Of a stretch of 64,000 bases of DNA, positions 51,766 through 60,547 are shown piece after piece. Within the stretch, counting starts at the first letter, position 1; each line of letters begins with the position of its first letter. Source of the stretch: Bacteroidaceae bacterium (GTDB lineage Bacteria; Bacteroidota; Bacteroidia; Bacteroidales; Bacteroidaceae); contig JAFTXN010000007.1 of assembly GCA_017461605.1 (NCBI GenBank), positions 1 to 64,000 on the forward strand, in the 5' to 3' direction. A model generated the notes under the pieces. The model searched no databases. It was not told where the DNA came from and was given only the letters and a program-made list of their open reading frames with translations. The translations under genes and the position numbers were made by a program.

Positions 51766-52863
51766 ATGGACAACAACAAGATAAAGGTCGGAATCACGCA
51801 TGGTGATATCAACGGAATAGGTTACGAAATTATCTACAAGACTTTTTCCGCTCCCGAAATGTTTGATATGTGTACTCCTGTGGTTTATGGAAGTGCCAAA
51901 GTGGCTACATACCATCGCAAAGGTCTGAACATAAACGTGAACTATCATGTTGTGTCAGCCCCTCACGAAGCTAAGGAAGACTGCCTCAACCTGATTAATT
52001 GTTTTGATGGTGAGGTGAAAATTGAAATCGGCCATCCCGGCGTTGAGGCCGGCAAGTTGGCGCTTTTGGCTTTGGAACGTGCTGTTCAGGATTTGAAGGA
52101 CGGAAAAATTGATGTGCTTGTGACTGCTCCGATATGTAAGTCGGATATCCAGAGTGCCGAGTTCAATTTTGCCGGTCATACTGAATTCCTTCATGACAGA
52201 GTGGGTGAAGGTGAACCTCTGATGATATTGTGCTCGGAAACTTTGCGGGTGGCTTTGGCTACTACGCATCTTCCGCTAAGAGAAGTTCCGGCAGCAATCA
52301 CTAAGGAAAATTTGGCTGCAAAACTGCGTTTGTTGCACGAGAGTCTGCGTCGCGATTTTCTGAAGACGCATCCACGCATTGCAGTCTTGTCACTCAATCC
52401 GCATGCAGGTGATAACGGTCTCTTGGGCCAGGAAGAACAGGACGTCATTGCTCCTGTGATAGCAGAACTGACCGAGGAAGGTGTTCCTTGCTTTGGTCCG
52501 TATGCTGCTGATGGTTTCTTCGGATCGGGCAACTATGTGCATTTTGATGCAGTGCTTGCGATGTATCATGATCAGGGTTTGGCCCCGTTCAAGGCGCTCG
52601 CCGGTGATGATGGCTACAATTTCACTGCCGGTCTTCCGGTGGTGCGTACCAGTCCGGATCATGGCACTGCTTTTGACATTGCCGGGCAGGGAGTGGCTTC
52701 GGAGAATTCGTTCCGTAAAGCCATCTATGCTGCTATAGATATCTATCGTAATCGTCAGAGACACGATGAGGCTTACCAGAATCCGCTTCCGAAGCTTTAC
52801 AGAGAGCGTCGTGAGGAGGGGGAACGCGGTCATCGTACACAAACAGAAAAAAATCAAGAATGA
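51766..52863 (+). CDS. pdxA: 4-hydroxythreonine-4-phosphate dehydrogenase
   Basis: Pyridoxal phosphate synthesis, DXP-dependent route. 365 residues. Seen: KVGITHGDINGIGYEIIYK, APICKSDIQSAEFNFAGHTEFL, ISLNPHAGDNGLLG-like LSLNPHAGDNGLLGQEE, AMYHDQGLAPFKAL and RTSPDHGTAFDIAGQG, which hold the metal His residues. Its stop overlaps the next start (ATGA), so the following nucleotidyltransferase is translationally coupled. Confidence 0.94.
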   Translation: MDNNKIKVGITHGDINGIGYEIIYKTFSAPEMFDMCTPVVYGSAKVATYHRKGLNINVNYHVVSAPHEAKEDCLNLINCFDGEVKIEIGHPGVEAGKLALLALERAVQDLKDGKIDVLVTAPICKSDIQSAEFNFAGHTEFLHDRVGEGEPLMILCSETLRVALATTHLPLREVPAAITKENLAAKLRLLHESLRRDFLKTHPRIAVLSLNPHAGDNGLLGQEEQDVIAPVIAELTEEGVPCFGPYAADGFFGSGNYVHFDAVLAMYHDQGLAPFKALAGDDGYNFTAGLPVVRTSPDHGTAFDIAGQGVASENSFRKAIYAAIDIYRNRQRHDEAYQNPLPKLYRERREEGERGHRTQTEKNQE

Positions 52864-53567
52864 AATTCGCTATAATAGCTGCAGGAGAAGGTTCGCGCTT
52901 AGCGCAAGAAGGCGTTGCGCTCCCCAAACCCTTGGTGAGCATTGGCGGTGAGCCGATGATTGAGCGATTGGTACGCATCTTCAATGCCAATGGGGCAGAC
53001 GAGGTGGTTATCATTGTCAACACCCTACATCCGCAGACGGAAGCTCATTTGCGCCGACGCATCAGCGAGGGGTGGGGGAGCAATGTGCGGCTCGTGGTGA
53101 AGAGCACGCCGAGTTCGATGCATAGTTTTCACGAGCTGAGCGCCTATTTGCAAGATGCTCCTTTCTGCCTGACTACTGTTGATACGATTTTCCGTGAGGA
53201 AGATTTTTCCCGGTATATCAGTGCATTCCAAGATTCGGAGGCTGATGGCATGATGGCTGTTACCGATTTTGTGGACGATGAAAAGCCGCTTTGGGTCGGC
53301 ACGGATGAGCAGATGAACATCACCGGCTTCCACGATAGTTGCCAAGGCGATACATATATCTCCGGTGGTATTTACTGCCTGAAGCCCAAGGCAATATCCA
53401 CCTTGCATCGGTGCATGGCTGAGGGGCGAAGCCGGATGCGCAATTTTCAGCGTGCTTTGGTAGAAGATGGATTGCAACTTCGTGCCTATCGTTTTGGGAA
53501 AATTTTAGACGTAGACCATGCAGGCGACATCGAGAAGGCAGAAGCTTTTTTGGCTTCGGCTGATTGA
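52860..53567 (+). CDS. Sugar-phosphate/polyol-phosphate nucleotidyltransferase
   Basis: 235 residues. Seen: NTP-transferase start FAIIAAGEGSRLAQEGVALPKPLVSIGGEPMIERLV, metal Asp in TTVDTIF, and a final DVDHAGDIEKAEAF with second metal Asp. MobA/GlmU-N-like, without the left-handed helix domain. Next to a CDP-alcohol phosphatidyltransferase it may make a CDP-activated headgroup such as CDP-inositol or CDP-glycerol (inference). Overlaps pdxA by four bases. Confidence 0.82.
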   Translation: MKFAIIAAGEGSRLAQEGVALPKPLVSIGGEPMIERLVRIFNANGADEVVIIVNTLHPQTEAHLRRRISEGWGSNVRLVVKSTPSSMHSFHELSAYLQDAPFCLTTVDTIFREEDFSRYISAFQDSEADGMMAVTDFVDDEKPLWVGTDEQMNITGFHDSCQGDTYISGGIYCLKPKAISTLHRCMAEGRSRMRNFQRALVEDGLQLRAYRFGKILDVDHAGDIEKAEAFLASAD

Positions 53568-53607
53568 TGGAGTGGGAAATGCGTAATTTATTATATCGTT
53601 TAGAAGT

Positions 53608-54489
53608 TTGGCAAACAACAAAAAAATACTTGGAATAAGCAGGTCGCATCGCTTTTCGCCCGGTAGCGAAGAGCGTGATGCGGCCATTTTTGATGCTGTG
53701 CGGCGAGAGCTTGAGCAACGAGGCTATTCGGTGTCCGTGGTGTCAGAGGATGATTTTCTGTTCGAAGTCAATGGAGCAGCCGAAGGGCTGTTTAACTATT
53801 GTGTCGTCTTCTCGATGGCTCGTGATGTGCGTGTGCTGAAAGTCTTAACCGAAGCTGAGGCTGCCGGAGTGCCGGTGGTCAATTCGCCGAAGCATTTGCA
53901 AAGCCAGACACGTATGGCACAAACCACATTGTTCCAAGCTGCTGGGATACCGGTCCCTCGTACTATTTTTCTGTCGCAAGGCTACGAAATGCCGGTCGGA
54001 GTTCGTTTTCCGTCTTGGCTGAAGCGAAGCGACGCTTGTGCCCAGACAGCCGGCGATGTGCGTTTTGTGGAAAACCGCTCGGCTTTGGTCGAAGCCTTGG
54101 ACGATTTTCGTCGGCGTGCTGTGCCTGAAGCGATATTGTGTGAGCATGAGGAGGGCGATTTGATTAAGTTCTATGGTGTGGCCGGCACCTCTTTCTTCCA
54201 CTACACCTATCCTACGCGCCCCGGCTCTTTCAGCAAGTTTGGTTGCGAAGCCATCAATGGTGCTCCCCACGATTATGTGTTCAGTTCGGCGCTTCTCAAG
54301 CAATATGCCGATCGGGCTGCGCAGTTGTGCGGCATTCCTGTGTATGGAGGCGATTGTGTGGTGCGTGCCGATGGCTCATTCTCGTTCATCGACTTCAACG
54401 ATTGGCCCAGCTTCTCGGTGTGTGCGGCACAGGCAGCGGTATTCATTGCTACGTTGTTGGAAACTATGAAATCTAAAAATCAAGAATAA
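53608..54489 (+). CDS. ATP-grasp-like protein of unknown substrate
   Basis: 293 residues. Seen: a Rossmann-like start (LGISRSHRFSPGSEERDAAIFDAVRRELEQRGY), VVNSPKHLQSQTRMAQTTLFQAAGIPVPRTIFL as in pre-ATP-grasp regions, a Lys in WLKRSDACAQTA, an AILCEHEEGDLIKFYGVAG strand pair and FSFIDFNDWPSFSVC, the Asp-x-Asn metal end of ATP-grasp ligases. So it probably joins a carboxylate to an amine or thiol using ATP. TTG start at 53608, since no earlier ATG fits. Lies between nucleotidyltransferase and CDP-alcohol transferase genes. Confidence 0.7.
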   Translation: MANNKKILGISRSHRFSPGSEERDAAIFDAVRRELEQRGYSVSVVSEDDFLFEVNGAAEGLFNYCVVFSMARDVRVLKVLTEAEAAGVPVVNSPKHLQSQTRMAQTTLFQAAGIPVPRTIFLSQGYEMPVGVRFPSWLKRSDACAQTAGDVRFVENRSALVEALDDFRRRAVPEAILCEHEEGDLIKFYGVAGTSFFHYTYPTRPGSFSKFGCEAINGAPHDYVFSSALLKQYADRAAQLCGIPVYGGDCVVRADGSFSFIDFNDWPSFSVCAAQAAVFIATLLETMKSKNQE

Positions 54490-54498
54490 CAAAATATC

Positions 54499-55434
54499 AT
54501 GGCAGAAAATAAAACATTGTCATCAACTTTTAAGTCGGCCGATACGGAGGAGTGGCTTGATGTGCACTTCACACGTCCCATCGGCCTGCTTTGGGCAAAA
54601 TTTTTCAATTATTTCGGCATTCATCCCAATGTGGTAACCATCATTTCGATTGTGTTGGGAGCTGCAGCCGGTGTGTTTTTCTATTTTGATAACGTTTGGC
54701 TCAATGTTGTCGGCATTTTGCTGCTGATGTGGGCCAATTTTTACGATAGTGCAGATGGTCAGTTGGCGCGAATGACCGGTAAAAAGACGCGTTGGGGGCG
54801 TATTCTTGACGGCTTTGCCGGCGATGTGTGGTTCTTCTGCATCTATGCAGCCATCTGTCTTCGCCTGCAGGACGATTTCATCCCCTTCACGCAAGTTGCT
54901 TGGGGAATTTGGATTTGGTTGCTTTGTGCTTTTGCCGGATTTGTGTGTCATGGCAAGCAGTGTCAGCTGGCCGACTACTATCGCAACATCCACCTCTATT
55001 TTATCAAGGGAGAGAGTGGGAGCGAGCTGGACAACAGTGGTAAACTCACGGAGGAGTTTGATTCGCTCAGTTGGAAGCACGATGGAGCATGGAAGTTGTT
55101 CCTCTTCTTCTATCGTAACTATACGCGCAGTCAGGAGAGCATGACGCACGATTTTCAGTCGTTCAAGCAGCACATTGACCGTCGCTATGGTCGTGCGTTG
55201 CCGGCACCGTTGGTTGACGATTTCCGCGCAGGAAGTTTACCTCTGTTGCCTTACGCCAACATCCTGACTTTCAACACACGTGCCATTGTGCTCTATGTAT
55301 CGGTGTTGTTGGGACAGCCGTGGATATATCCCGTGTTCGAAATCACGGTGATGAACATTTTGTTTTTCTATATGCACTCTCGCCATGAATCCTTGTGTCG
55401 TCGCTTGGAGGACAAATACCTTGCTTCAAAATGA
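54499..55434 (+). CDS. CDP-alcohol phosphatidyltransferase
   Basis: Inner-membrane enzyme that swaps CMP of a CDP-activated molecule for an alcohol. 311 residues, longer than the ~200 of PgsA/PssA. Seen: the family motif D-x2-DG-x2-AR-x8-G-x3-D-x3-D in DSADGQLARMTGKKTRWGRILDGFAGDVWF, about 6 membrane segments, and an inserted soluble loop (GESGSELDNSGKLTEEFDSLSWKHDGAWK). Its substrate is not visible. Overlaps the UPF0104 gene by four bases. Confidence 0.88.
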   Translation: MAENKTLSSTFKSADTEEWLDVHFTRPIGLLWAKFFNYFGIHPNVVTIISIVLGAAAGVFFYFDNVWLNVVGILLLMWANFYDSADGQLARMTGKKTRWGRILDGFAGDVWFFCIYAAICLRLQDDFIPFTQVAWGIWIWLLCAFAGFVCHGKQCQLADYYRNIHLYFIKGESGSELDNSGKLTEEFDSLSWKHDGAWKLFLFFYRNYTRSQESMTHDFQSFKQHIDRRYGRALPAPLVDDFRAGSLPLLPYANILTFNTRAIVLYVSVLLGQPWIYPVFEITVMNILFFYMHSRHESLCRRLEDKYLASK

Positions 55435-56432
55435 AACCGCTCTATCGTAACCTCTTTCTGCTCTTTGGTGTTGCCGCCATTGTGGTGATGCTTTTCACGT
55501 TTGATGTCGACTACACTCAGTTGTGGGACAACTTGGCACGTGCCGGGATGTATCTGCCGGCTGTGCTCGGTGTTTGGGTCTTTGTCTACGCCTTCAACGC
55601 TTGGGCCTTCCAGATCATTGTCAATCATGGCACGCACGATAAGCACTTATCTTATCGTCATGCATACAAGCTCACCGTGTCGGGTTTTGCCTTCAGCTAC
55701 ACCACCCCGTTCGGCTTTGGCGGAGGTCCTTATCGCGTGATGGAACTCAGTTCGTACATCGGCACACCGCGTGCCATGTCGTCGGTAGTGCTCTATAGTA
55801 TGATGCACATTCTTTCTCACATCTGTTTGTGGGCCTCGTCGGTGGTGCTGTTCATCATCGTCTATTTTGAGAAAGTTGATGCCTGGTTGTGGTCGCTCTT
55901 CGGTGTCTTTGCCGTTTTGCTGCTGATAGCCCTGTATTTCTTCTATTATGGCTATAAGAATGGGATGATAGTGAAGCTTTTCAGCCTCTTGCTGCACATC
56001 CCCTTTGCCAAGAAGTACGCTCGCCGCTTCTACGACAAGCATGCTGAGGCCATGGAGCAAGTCGATGTGAACATAGCCCATCTGCACCAGCAGGGCCGTG
56101 CTTTCTATTCGTCGTTGCTGCTGGAATACCTGGCGCGTGTCATCAACGCCCTTGAGTTCTATTTCATCTTGCATGCTTTCGGTCTGTTCATCACCTTCTG
56201 GGATGCCGTGCTCATTCTCGCCTTTTCGTCTTTGATGGGCAATTTGCTTTTCTTCCTGCCCATGCAGTTGGGAGCACGTGAGGGCGGTCTGGCAGCTATC
56301 ATTAAGATACTGGGCATCAGTTCAGCCGGTGTCGGTGTCTTTACCAGCTTCTACACCCGTATCCGTGAGCTCTTCTGGATTTTTGTGGGTGTGAGTTTGG
56401 TGAAAATAGGCAATAAGCGAATTATGAAATAA
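55431..56432 (+). CDS. UPF0104/LPG-synthase-TM-like membrane protein
   Basis: 333 residues with about 8 hydrophobic segments. Seen: YKLTVSGFAFSYTTPFGFGGGPYRVMELSSYIGTPRAMSSVVLYSM and LPMQLGAREGGLAAIIKILGISSAGVGVF, the two conserved stretches of the LPG_synthase_TM family (AglD and MprF N-terminal type). Such proteins move or modify lipid-linked groups. Start set at MKPLYRN because it makes ATGA with the previous stop. Confidence 0.82.
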   Translation: MKPLYRNLFLLFGVAAIVVMLFTFDVDYTQLWDNLARAGMYLPAVLGVWVFVYAFNAWAFQIIVNHGTHDKHLSYRHAYKLTVSGFAFSYTTPFGFGGGPYRVMELSSYIGTPRAMSSVVLYSMMHILSHICLWASSVVLFIIVYFEKVDAWLWSLFGVFAVLLLIALYFFYYGYKNGMIVKLFSLLLHIPFAKKYARRFYDKHAEAMEQVDVNIAHLHQQGRAFYSSLLLEYLARVINALEFYFILHAFGLFITFWDAVLILAFSSLMGNLLFFLPMQLGAREGGLAAIIKILGISSAGVGVFTSFYTRIRELFWIFVGVSLVKIGNKRIMK

Positions 56433-56486
56433 AGCGAGTGGGGGAGAAATGCTGTCTCCTTTCGTCTTTCTCAAAAAAGTATTATC

Positions 56487-57206
56487 ATGAAAACAAATCT
56501 CCTTTTCGACTACGGCGGAACGCTCGACACCGCTGCTCGCCATTGGGCACACGTGCTGTGGGAGGGTTATCGCCATGTGGGCATACCGGTGAGCGAAGCG
56601 CAGTTTCGCGACGCCTACGTCTTTGGCGAACGAGCCTTGGCCAAAGCCCCCATCATCAGCCCCGATGACGATATGCGAGCGCTATTGGTCAAAAAGTTGG
56701 AACGCGAAACCTTCTCTCTCAAAGAGCAGGGATGGTGGCAACCGTCTGAGGAGGAGCGTCTCCGCTTAGGTTGTGCCGTGGCAGACTATTGCGATGCCTA
56801 TGCCCGTCGTCATGTCGAGGCTTCAGCACGTGTGCTTGGTGCACTCCGCGACAGGGGATGCCGCCTCGTGATGGTGAGCAACTTCTACGGCAATCTCCCG
56901 ACCGTGCTCCGCACTTACGGCATTGACCACCTCTTCGAGACCATCGTCGAGAGTGCTGTGGTCGGTGTTCGCAAGCCCGATGCCGCCATCTTCCGGCTCG
57001 GCGTCGAAGCCCTTGGCTGCGCCCCCTCCGAGGCTGTGGTCATCGGTGATGCTTATGGCAAGGACATCCTGCCCGGTCGCGAAGCCGGATGCCGCACCGT
57101 GTGGTTCAAGGGTGAGGAGTGGAAGCCTGAGCAGCGTGATGAAACCATCCCCGATGCCGTGATTACCTCCCTGGAGCAGCTGCCCGATGTGCTGACGACG
57201 CTTTGA
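56487..57206 (+). CDS. HAD-superfamily protein with atypical motif I
   Basis: 239 residues. Seen: motif I FDYGGTLD with the nucleophile Asp9 but Gly in place of the usual second Asp; cap helices; motif II VMVSNFYGN; motif III Lys in VVGVRKPDAAIFR; motif IV VVIGDAYGKDILPGREAG. In phosphatases the second Asp is the acid/base, so catalysis here may differ or be lost. It ends the 52860-57206 gene run. Confidence 0.85.
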   Translation: MKTNLLFDYGGTLDTAARHWAHVLWEGYRHVGIPVSEAQFRDAYVFGERALAKAPIISPDDDMRALLVKKLERETFSLKEQGWWQPSEEERLRLGCAVADYCDAYARRHVEASARVLGALRDRGCRLVMVSNFYGNLPTVLRTYGIDHLFETIVESAVVGVRKPDAAIFRLGVEALGCAPSEAVVIGDAYGKDILPGREAGCRTVWFKGEEWKPEQRDETIPDAVITSLEQLPDVLTTL

Positions 57207-57233
57207 GGAAAACAGAACTGTCCGGACAAAAAC

Positions 57234-57300
57234 GTGCAGTGCTTGCAAAAAAATCCGCAGTGCTTGTGTGAAAATCTACAAGCACTGCGGAATTTTCGTA
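57234..57300. repeat. Dispersed hairpin repeat, diverged copy 4
   Basis: GTGCAGTGCTTGCA, ATCCGCAGTGCTTG and CAAGCACTGCGGAATTTTCG form overlapping stems with the same AGCACT core as the TTCTGCA hairpins but TCCGCA in place of TCTGCA. Lies between convergent genes and may act as terminator. Confidence 0.65.
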
Positions 57301-57372
57301 TCTCCGAGTTCCGAAACAAAGAGCAATCCGGCAGTGGTGTTGTGTCAGTCGGGGGAGTAGTGATAATGCCAG

Positions 57373-57993
57373 TTATCGCGCATTGAGCTCCACGCGTCCC
57401 ACGATGGAGCGCCCCAATGTCACTTCGTCTGTATATTCCAGTTCGTCGCCAATGCTCACCCCACGTGCCAGCACCGTGAGACGCACCTCCGGATGTGCAG
57501 CCAAGCGTCGTGCGATGTAGAAGTTTGTCGTGTCGCCCTCCATTGTGGGGCTCAGTGCCAAAATAATCTCCTTCACCTCACCCTCGGCCACGCGCTCCAC
57601 CAGCGAAGCCAGCTCCAGGTCCGCCGGTCCCACACCGTCCATCGGCGAAATTACCCCACCCAGCACATGGTATAAGCCCCTGAATTGCCCCGTACTCTCG
57701 ATGGACAGCACGCTCCGGATGTTCTCCACCACACATAGCGTCGAGGCATCGCGCAGCGGGTTGGCGCAAATGTCGCACAGCTCCGTGTCCGATATGTTGT
57801 GGCACCGGTGGCAATACTTCACCTCGTCGCGCAGGCGCACCAGGCTCTCGCCAAGGGCATGTACCGCAGCACTGTCCTGCCTCAGCAGGTGTAGCACCAA
57901 GCGTAGAGCCGTCTTGCGGCCGATGCCCGGCAGTTTGGCCATCTCGGCCACAGCACGCTCCAAGAGTTTTGAGGGATATTGTTGGTCAATCAT
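57373..57993 (-). CDS. recR: Recombination protein RecR
   Basis: DNA clamp of the RecFOR gap-repair pathway. 206 residues, normal length. Seen: helix-hairpin-helix start [17 protein letters not shown], four-Cys zinc finger [16 protein letters not shown], Toprim domain ([49 protein letters not shown]). The Tsx-like gene ends 25 nt before its start on the same strand, so it may share its transcript. Confidence 0.95.
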   Translation of the reverse strand: MIDQQYPSKLLERAVAEMAKLPGIGRKTALRLVLHLLRQDSAAVHALGESLVRLRDEVKYCHRCHNISDTELCDICANPLRDASTLCVVENIRSVLSIESTGQFRGLYHVLGGVISPMDGVGPADLELASLVERVAEGEVKEIILALSPTMEGDTTNFYIARRLAAHPEVRLTVLARGVSIGDELEYTDEVTLGRSIVGRVELNAR

Positions 57994-58017
57994 AGTCTTT
58001 GGTGAAGTGATTGCAGA

Positions 58018-58737
58018 TTAAAACGTCCATTTGGCCGCCAGCGTCGGGATCACGTAGAAACGATTGTTCCTGCCGTCGGTGGGCCACACGAAGTTGTTCG
58101 AAATTTCCACCTCCGTCCCCACACTGAGTCGCACCTTGTCGCTCACCCCCTTGAGGGCATACAGGTTCACCCAGAATTGCGGCTCCGAGGTCATCACCAG
58201 GTTACCATCCACGCTGTTGTCGTGCGCCAGGTCCACATATCCGGTGAAACTGCACACCCTCTGCGCGAAGTGGATGCCCCACACCGCCGTGAGCTGCCAG
58301 CTGTGGCGCGACCCGTGGCGATCCTTGGCCTGATAGCGATAGAGCGCCTGTGCCGAAAAGGTGCGGCTGAAGTCGGCACTCGCCCAGTTGTAAGCCGCCC
58401 CCAGCAGATAAGCATCGCTGTAGCTCCCATGGTTCGACAGCCCGCCGTTATACTCCACGTGCACCGCCACCGGCGCTTTCCACCACCGCAACTCGCGCGA
58501 CAGTTCGGCATAAGCACTCTCCATCACATGGGCACCAAAATTGGCATCGACAAAGAAGTAAGTGCTACCCCAGCGGTCGGCCGTGAAGTTCTCGATCGTA
58601 GCCGTCCAGTGCGGACGGTCGGACAATTGGCGCCCATAGAGCGCATCGCCCGGGTCATAGTGCATCTGCACATTCAGCTGCGCCACAGCTGCAGCCCACG
58701 GCATGGCCGGCAGCACCACGAGCAAGCAACGTTTCAT
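58018..58737 (-). CDS. DUF5020/Tsx-like outer membrane protein
   Basis: About 239 residues. Seen: signal peptide MKRCLLVVLPAMPWAAAVAQ; then a series of amphipathic beta strands rich in aromatic residues (WTATIENFTADRWGSTYFFVDANFG, YAELSRELRWWKAPVAVHVEYNGGLS) and a C-terminal WTF ending typical of outer membrane barrels. DUF5020 proteins are Tsx nucleoside-channel-like. Start set at the signal peptide; a start at 58755 adds six residues. It follows a purine permease gene by some 60 nt on the same strand, which supports nucleoside or base uptake (inference). Confidence 0.78.
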   Translation of the reverse strand: MKRCLLVVLPAMPWAAAVAQLNVQMHYDPGDALYGRQLSDRPHWTATIENFTADRWGSTYFFVDANFGAHVMESAYAELSRELRWWKAPVAVHVEYNGGLSNHGSYSDAYLLGAAYNWASADFSRTFSAQALYRYQAKDRHGSRHSWQLTAVWGIHFAQRVCSFTGYVDLAHDNSVDGNLVMTSEPQFWVNLYALKGVSDKVRLSVGTEVEISNNFVWPTDGRNNRFYVIPTLAAKWTF

Positions 58738-58795
58738 ACGCTTCCACATACGCACACAGATTGTTTTTTCTTATTGTTATACAAGGAAAACCCGT

Positions 58796-60079
58796 CTACA
58801 CAATGAATTTCAGCACGAAGAAAGCCGCCAGCATCAGCATGCCCCACGACACCTTGCGGTGATTGCCACTCAGCAGGTTGACGAAGATGTAGCACAGATG
58901 CCCCAGCACGATGCCGTCCGAGATACTATAGCAGAGCGGCATGAACAGCATGCACACAAAGGCCGGAATCGCCTCCGAATAATCCGCAAAGTTTACCTCC
59001 AACACCGAACTCATCATCATCAACCCCACCAGCACCAACACCGGCGTGGTGGCAGCAGCCGGAATCGAGAGAAAAAGCGGAGCGAGAAACAGCGCCAGCA
59101 GGAAGCACACCCCCGTGGTGAAAGCCGTCAGCCCGCTGCGTCCCCCCTCGTTGACACCCGCCGCACTCTCCACATACACCGCCACCGTGCTCGTGCCCAT
59201 CACGGCACCCACCGTGGTAGCCACCGAGTCGACCACAAACACCTGCTTGAGCCTCGGAATCTTGCCCCCTTTCACCAAGCCCGCACGCTCCGTCACGCCG
59301 ATCACCGTCCCGATGCAGTCGAACAGGTCGACGAAGAGGAAGGTGAACACCACCACCGCCATGTCGCGCGTCAGGATGTGTTCCCACTCAAACTGCAGGA
59401 AGACGGGCCCGATGCTCGGCGGCAAGCTCACCACCCCCTTATATCCCGTCACCCCCAGCGGAATGCCCACCAGCGTAGTGGCCAGGATACCGAAGAGCAG
59501 CGCCCCTTTCACATGCTTCACCAGCAGCACCGACGTGATGCCGATGCCCACGATGCCCAGCAGCGCGCCGCCCTGCGTGATGTCGCCCAGGCACACCAGC
59601 GTAGCCCGGTTGTCCACGATGATGCCCGCACTCTTCAGCCCGATGAAAGCGATATAGAGGCCGATGCCCGCACTGATGGCCTTCTTCAGCGTGTCCGGAA
59701 TCACGTCCACAATCCTTTCGCGCAGGTGCGTCAGCGTCAGCGCAATGAAGAGCAAACCCTCCAGAAACACCGCCGTCAGCGCAAACTGCCACGAGTAACC
59801 CATCACCATGCACACCGTGTAGGCAAAAAAGGCATTCAGCCCCATGCCCGGCGCCAGCGCCAGCGGCAACTTGGCATACAGACCCATCAAGAGGGTCGCC
59901 AGCCCCGCCATCACCGCCGTCGTGGTAAACACAGCCCCGCGGTCCATGCCCGTTTCGCTCAGGATGGACGGATTCACCGCCAGGATATACGCCATGGTCA
60001 GAAAGGTGGTCAGCCCCGCCATCACCTCCGTGCGGAGCGTGGACACGCGAGGGTCGAAACCAAACAATTTAGTCAGCAT
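58796..60079 (-). CDS. NCS2/AzgA-type purine (adenine/guanine/hypoxanthine) permease
   Basis: Inner-membrane proton symporter. 427 residues from MLTKLFGFDP, about 12-14 hydrophobic segments. Seen: TEVMAGLTTFLTMAYILAVNPSILSETGMDRGAVFTTTA, LPLALAPGMGLNAFFAYTV, FLFVDLFDCIGTVIGVTERAGL and GTSTVAVYVESAAGVNEGGRSGLTA, the signatures of the AzgA-like group. The in-frame extension upstream to 60184 has no family match. First gene of a pair with the Tsx-like protein. Confidence 0.92.
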   Translation of the reverse strand: MLTKLFGFDPRVSTLRTEVMAGLTTFLTMAYILAVNPSILSETGMDRGAVFTTTAVMAGLATLLMGLYAKLPLALAPGMGLNAFFAYTVCMVMGYSWQFALTAVFLEGLLFIALTLTHLRERIVDVIPDTLKKAISAGIGLYIAFIGLKSAGIIVDNRATLVCLGDITQGGALLGIVGIGITSVLLVKHVKGALLFGILATTLVGIPLGVTGYKGVVSLPPSIGPVFLQFEWEHILTRDMAVVVFTFLFVDLFDCIGTVIGVTERAGLVKGGKIPRLKQVFVVDSVATTVGAVMGTSTVAVYVESAAGVNEGGRSGLTAFTTGVCFLLALFLAPLFLSIPAAATTPVLVLVGLMMMSSVLEVNFADYSEAIPAFVCMLFMPLCYSISDGIVLGHLCYIFVNLLSGNHRKVSWGMLMLAAFFVLKFIV

Positions 60080-60118
60080 AAGCACAAATTCTGAAGAATA
60101 GGGTGAAACAACAGGACA

Positions 60119-60126
60119 CAAAGCTA
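60119..60126 (-). promoter_or_regulatory. -7 element of the purine permease gene
   Basis: Minus strand TAGCTTTG fits TAnnTTTG, about 40 nt before the start. Confidence 0.45.
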
Positions 60127-60406
60127 CAAAAAAAACACTGCGCACACCCCCACCTGAGCACCAAAACGCATGCGCACCACCCAAAAGCCACCTCCCGACG
60201 CATTAAAACGCACCAAAGCCCGCTATCGTGTTTCTCTTTTGTGGACTTATCCGTGAGTTGGGCTATCGGCATATTTGTGGATGTGCCTAATTTAATTTAA
60301 ACCGACGTTACTGCTTTTTTCTCCCACGGCATAACTTTTTCAGCGCATCGCGTATCAATTACCTGCCGCCGGTAGACGAGTGTCGAGGGAGCTGCCGTGA
60401 GAGTGT

Positions 60407-60547
60407 AAAATGTCAAATGTCAAATGTCAATTCGCACTAAAAAAAGAAATCAACAAATATATAATATTATATTATTATTAATATATTATAACATATAATT
60501 TTGTTTATGAACGGAAATTGACTTTTGACATTTGACATTTGACGTTT
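60407..60547. repeat. Inverted heptamer repeats around an AT-rich core
   Basis: Left arm (60407-60430) has three TGTCAAA units; right arm (60525-60547) has their complement (TTTGACA units, one with a G). Between them lies a run of nearly only A and T (about 60450-60505). Could be a small transposon-like element, a terminator or a protein-binding array. Confidence 0.75.

Noticed and set aside
58703-60094. 463-codon plus-strand frame opposite the purine permease
   Set aside because: His/Arg/Gln-rich, no domain, fully antisense to a strong NCS2 gene.
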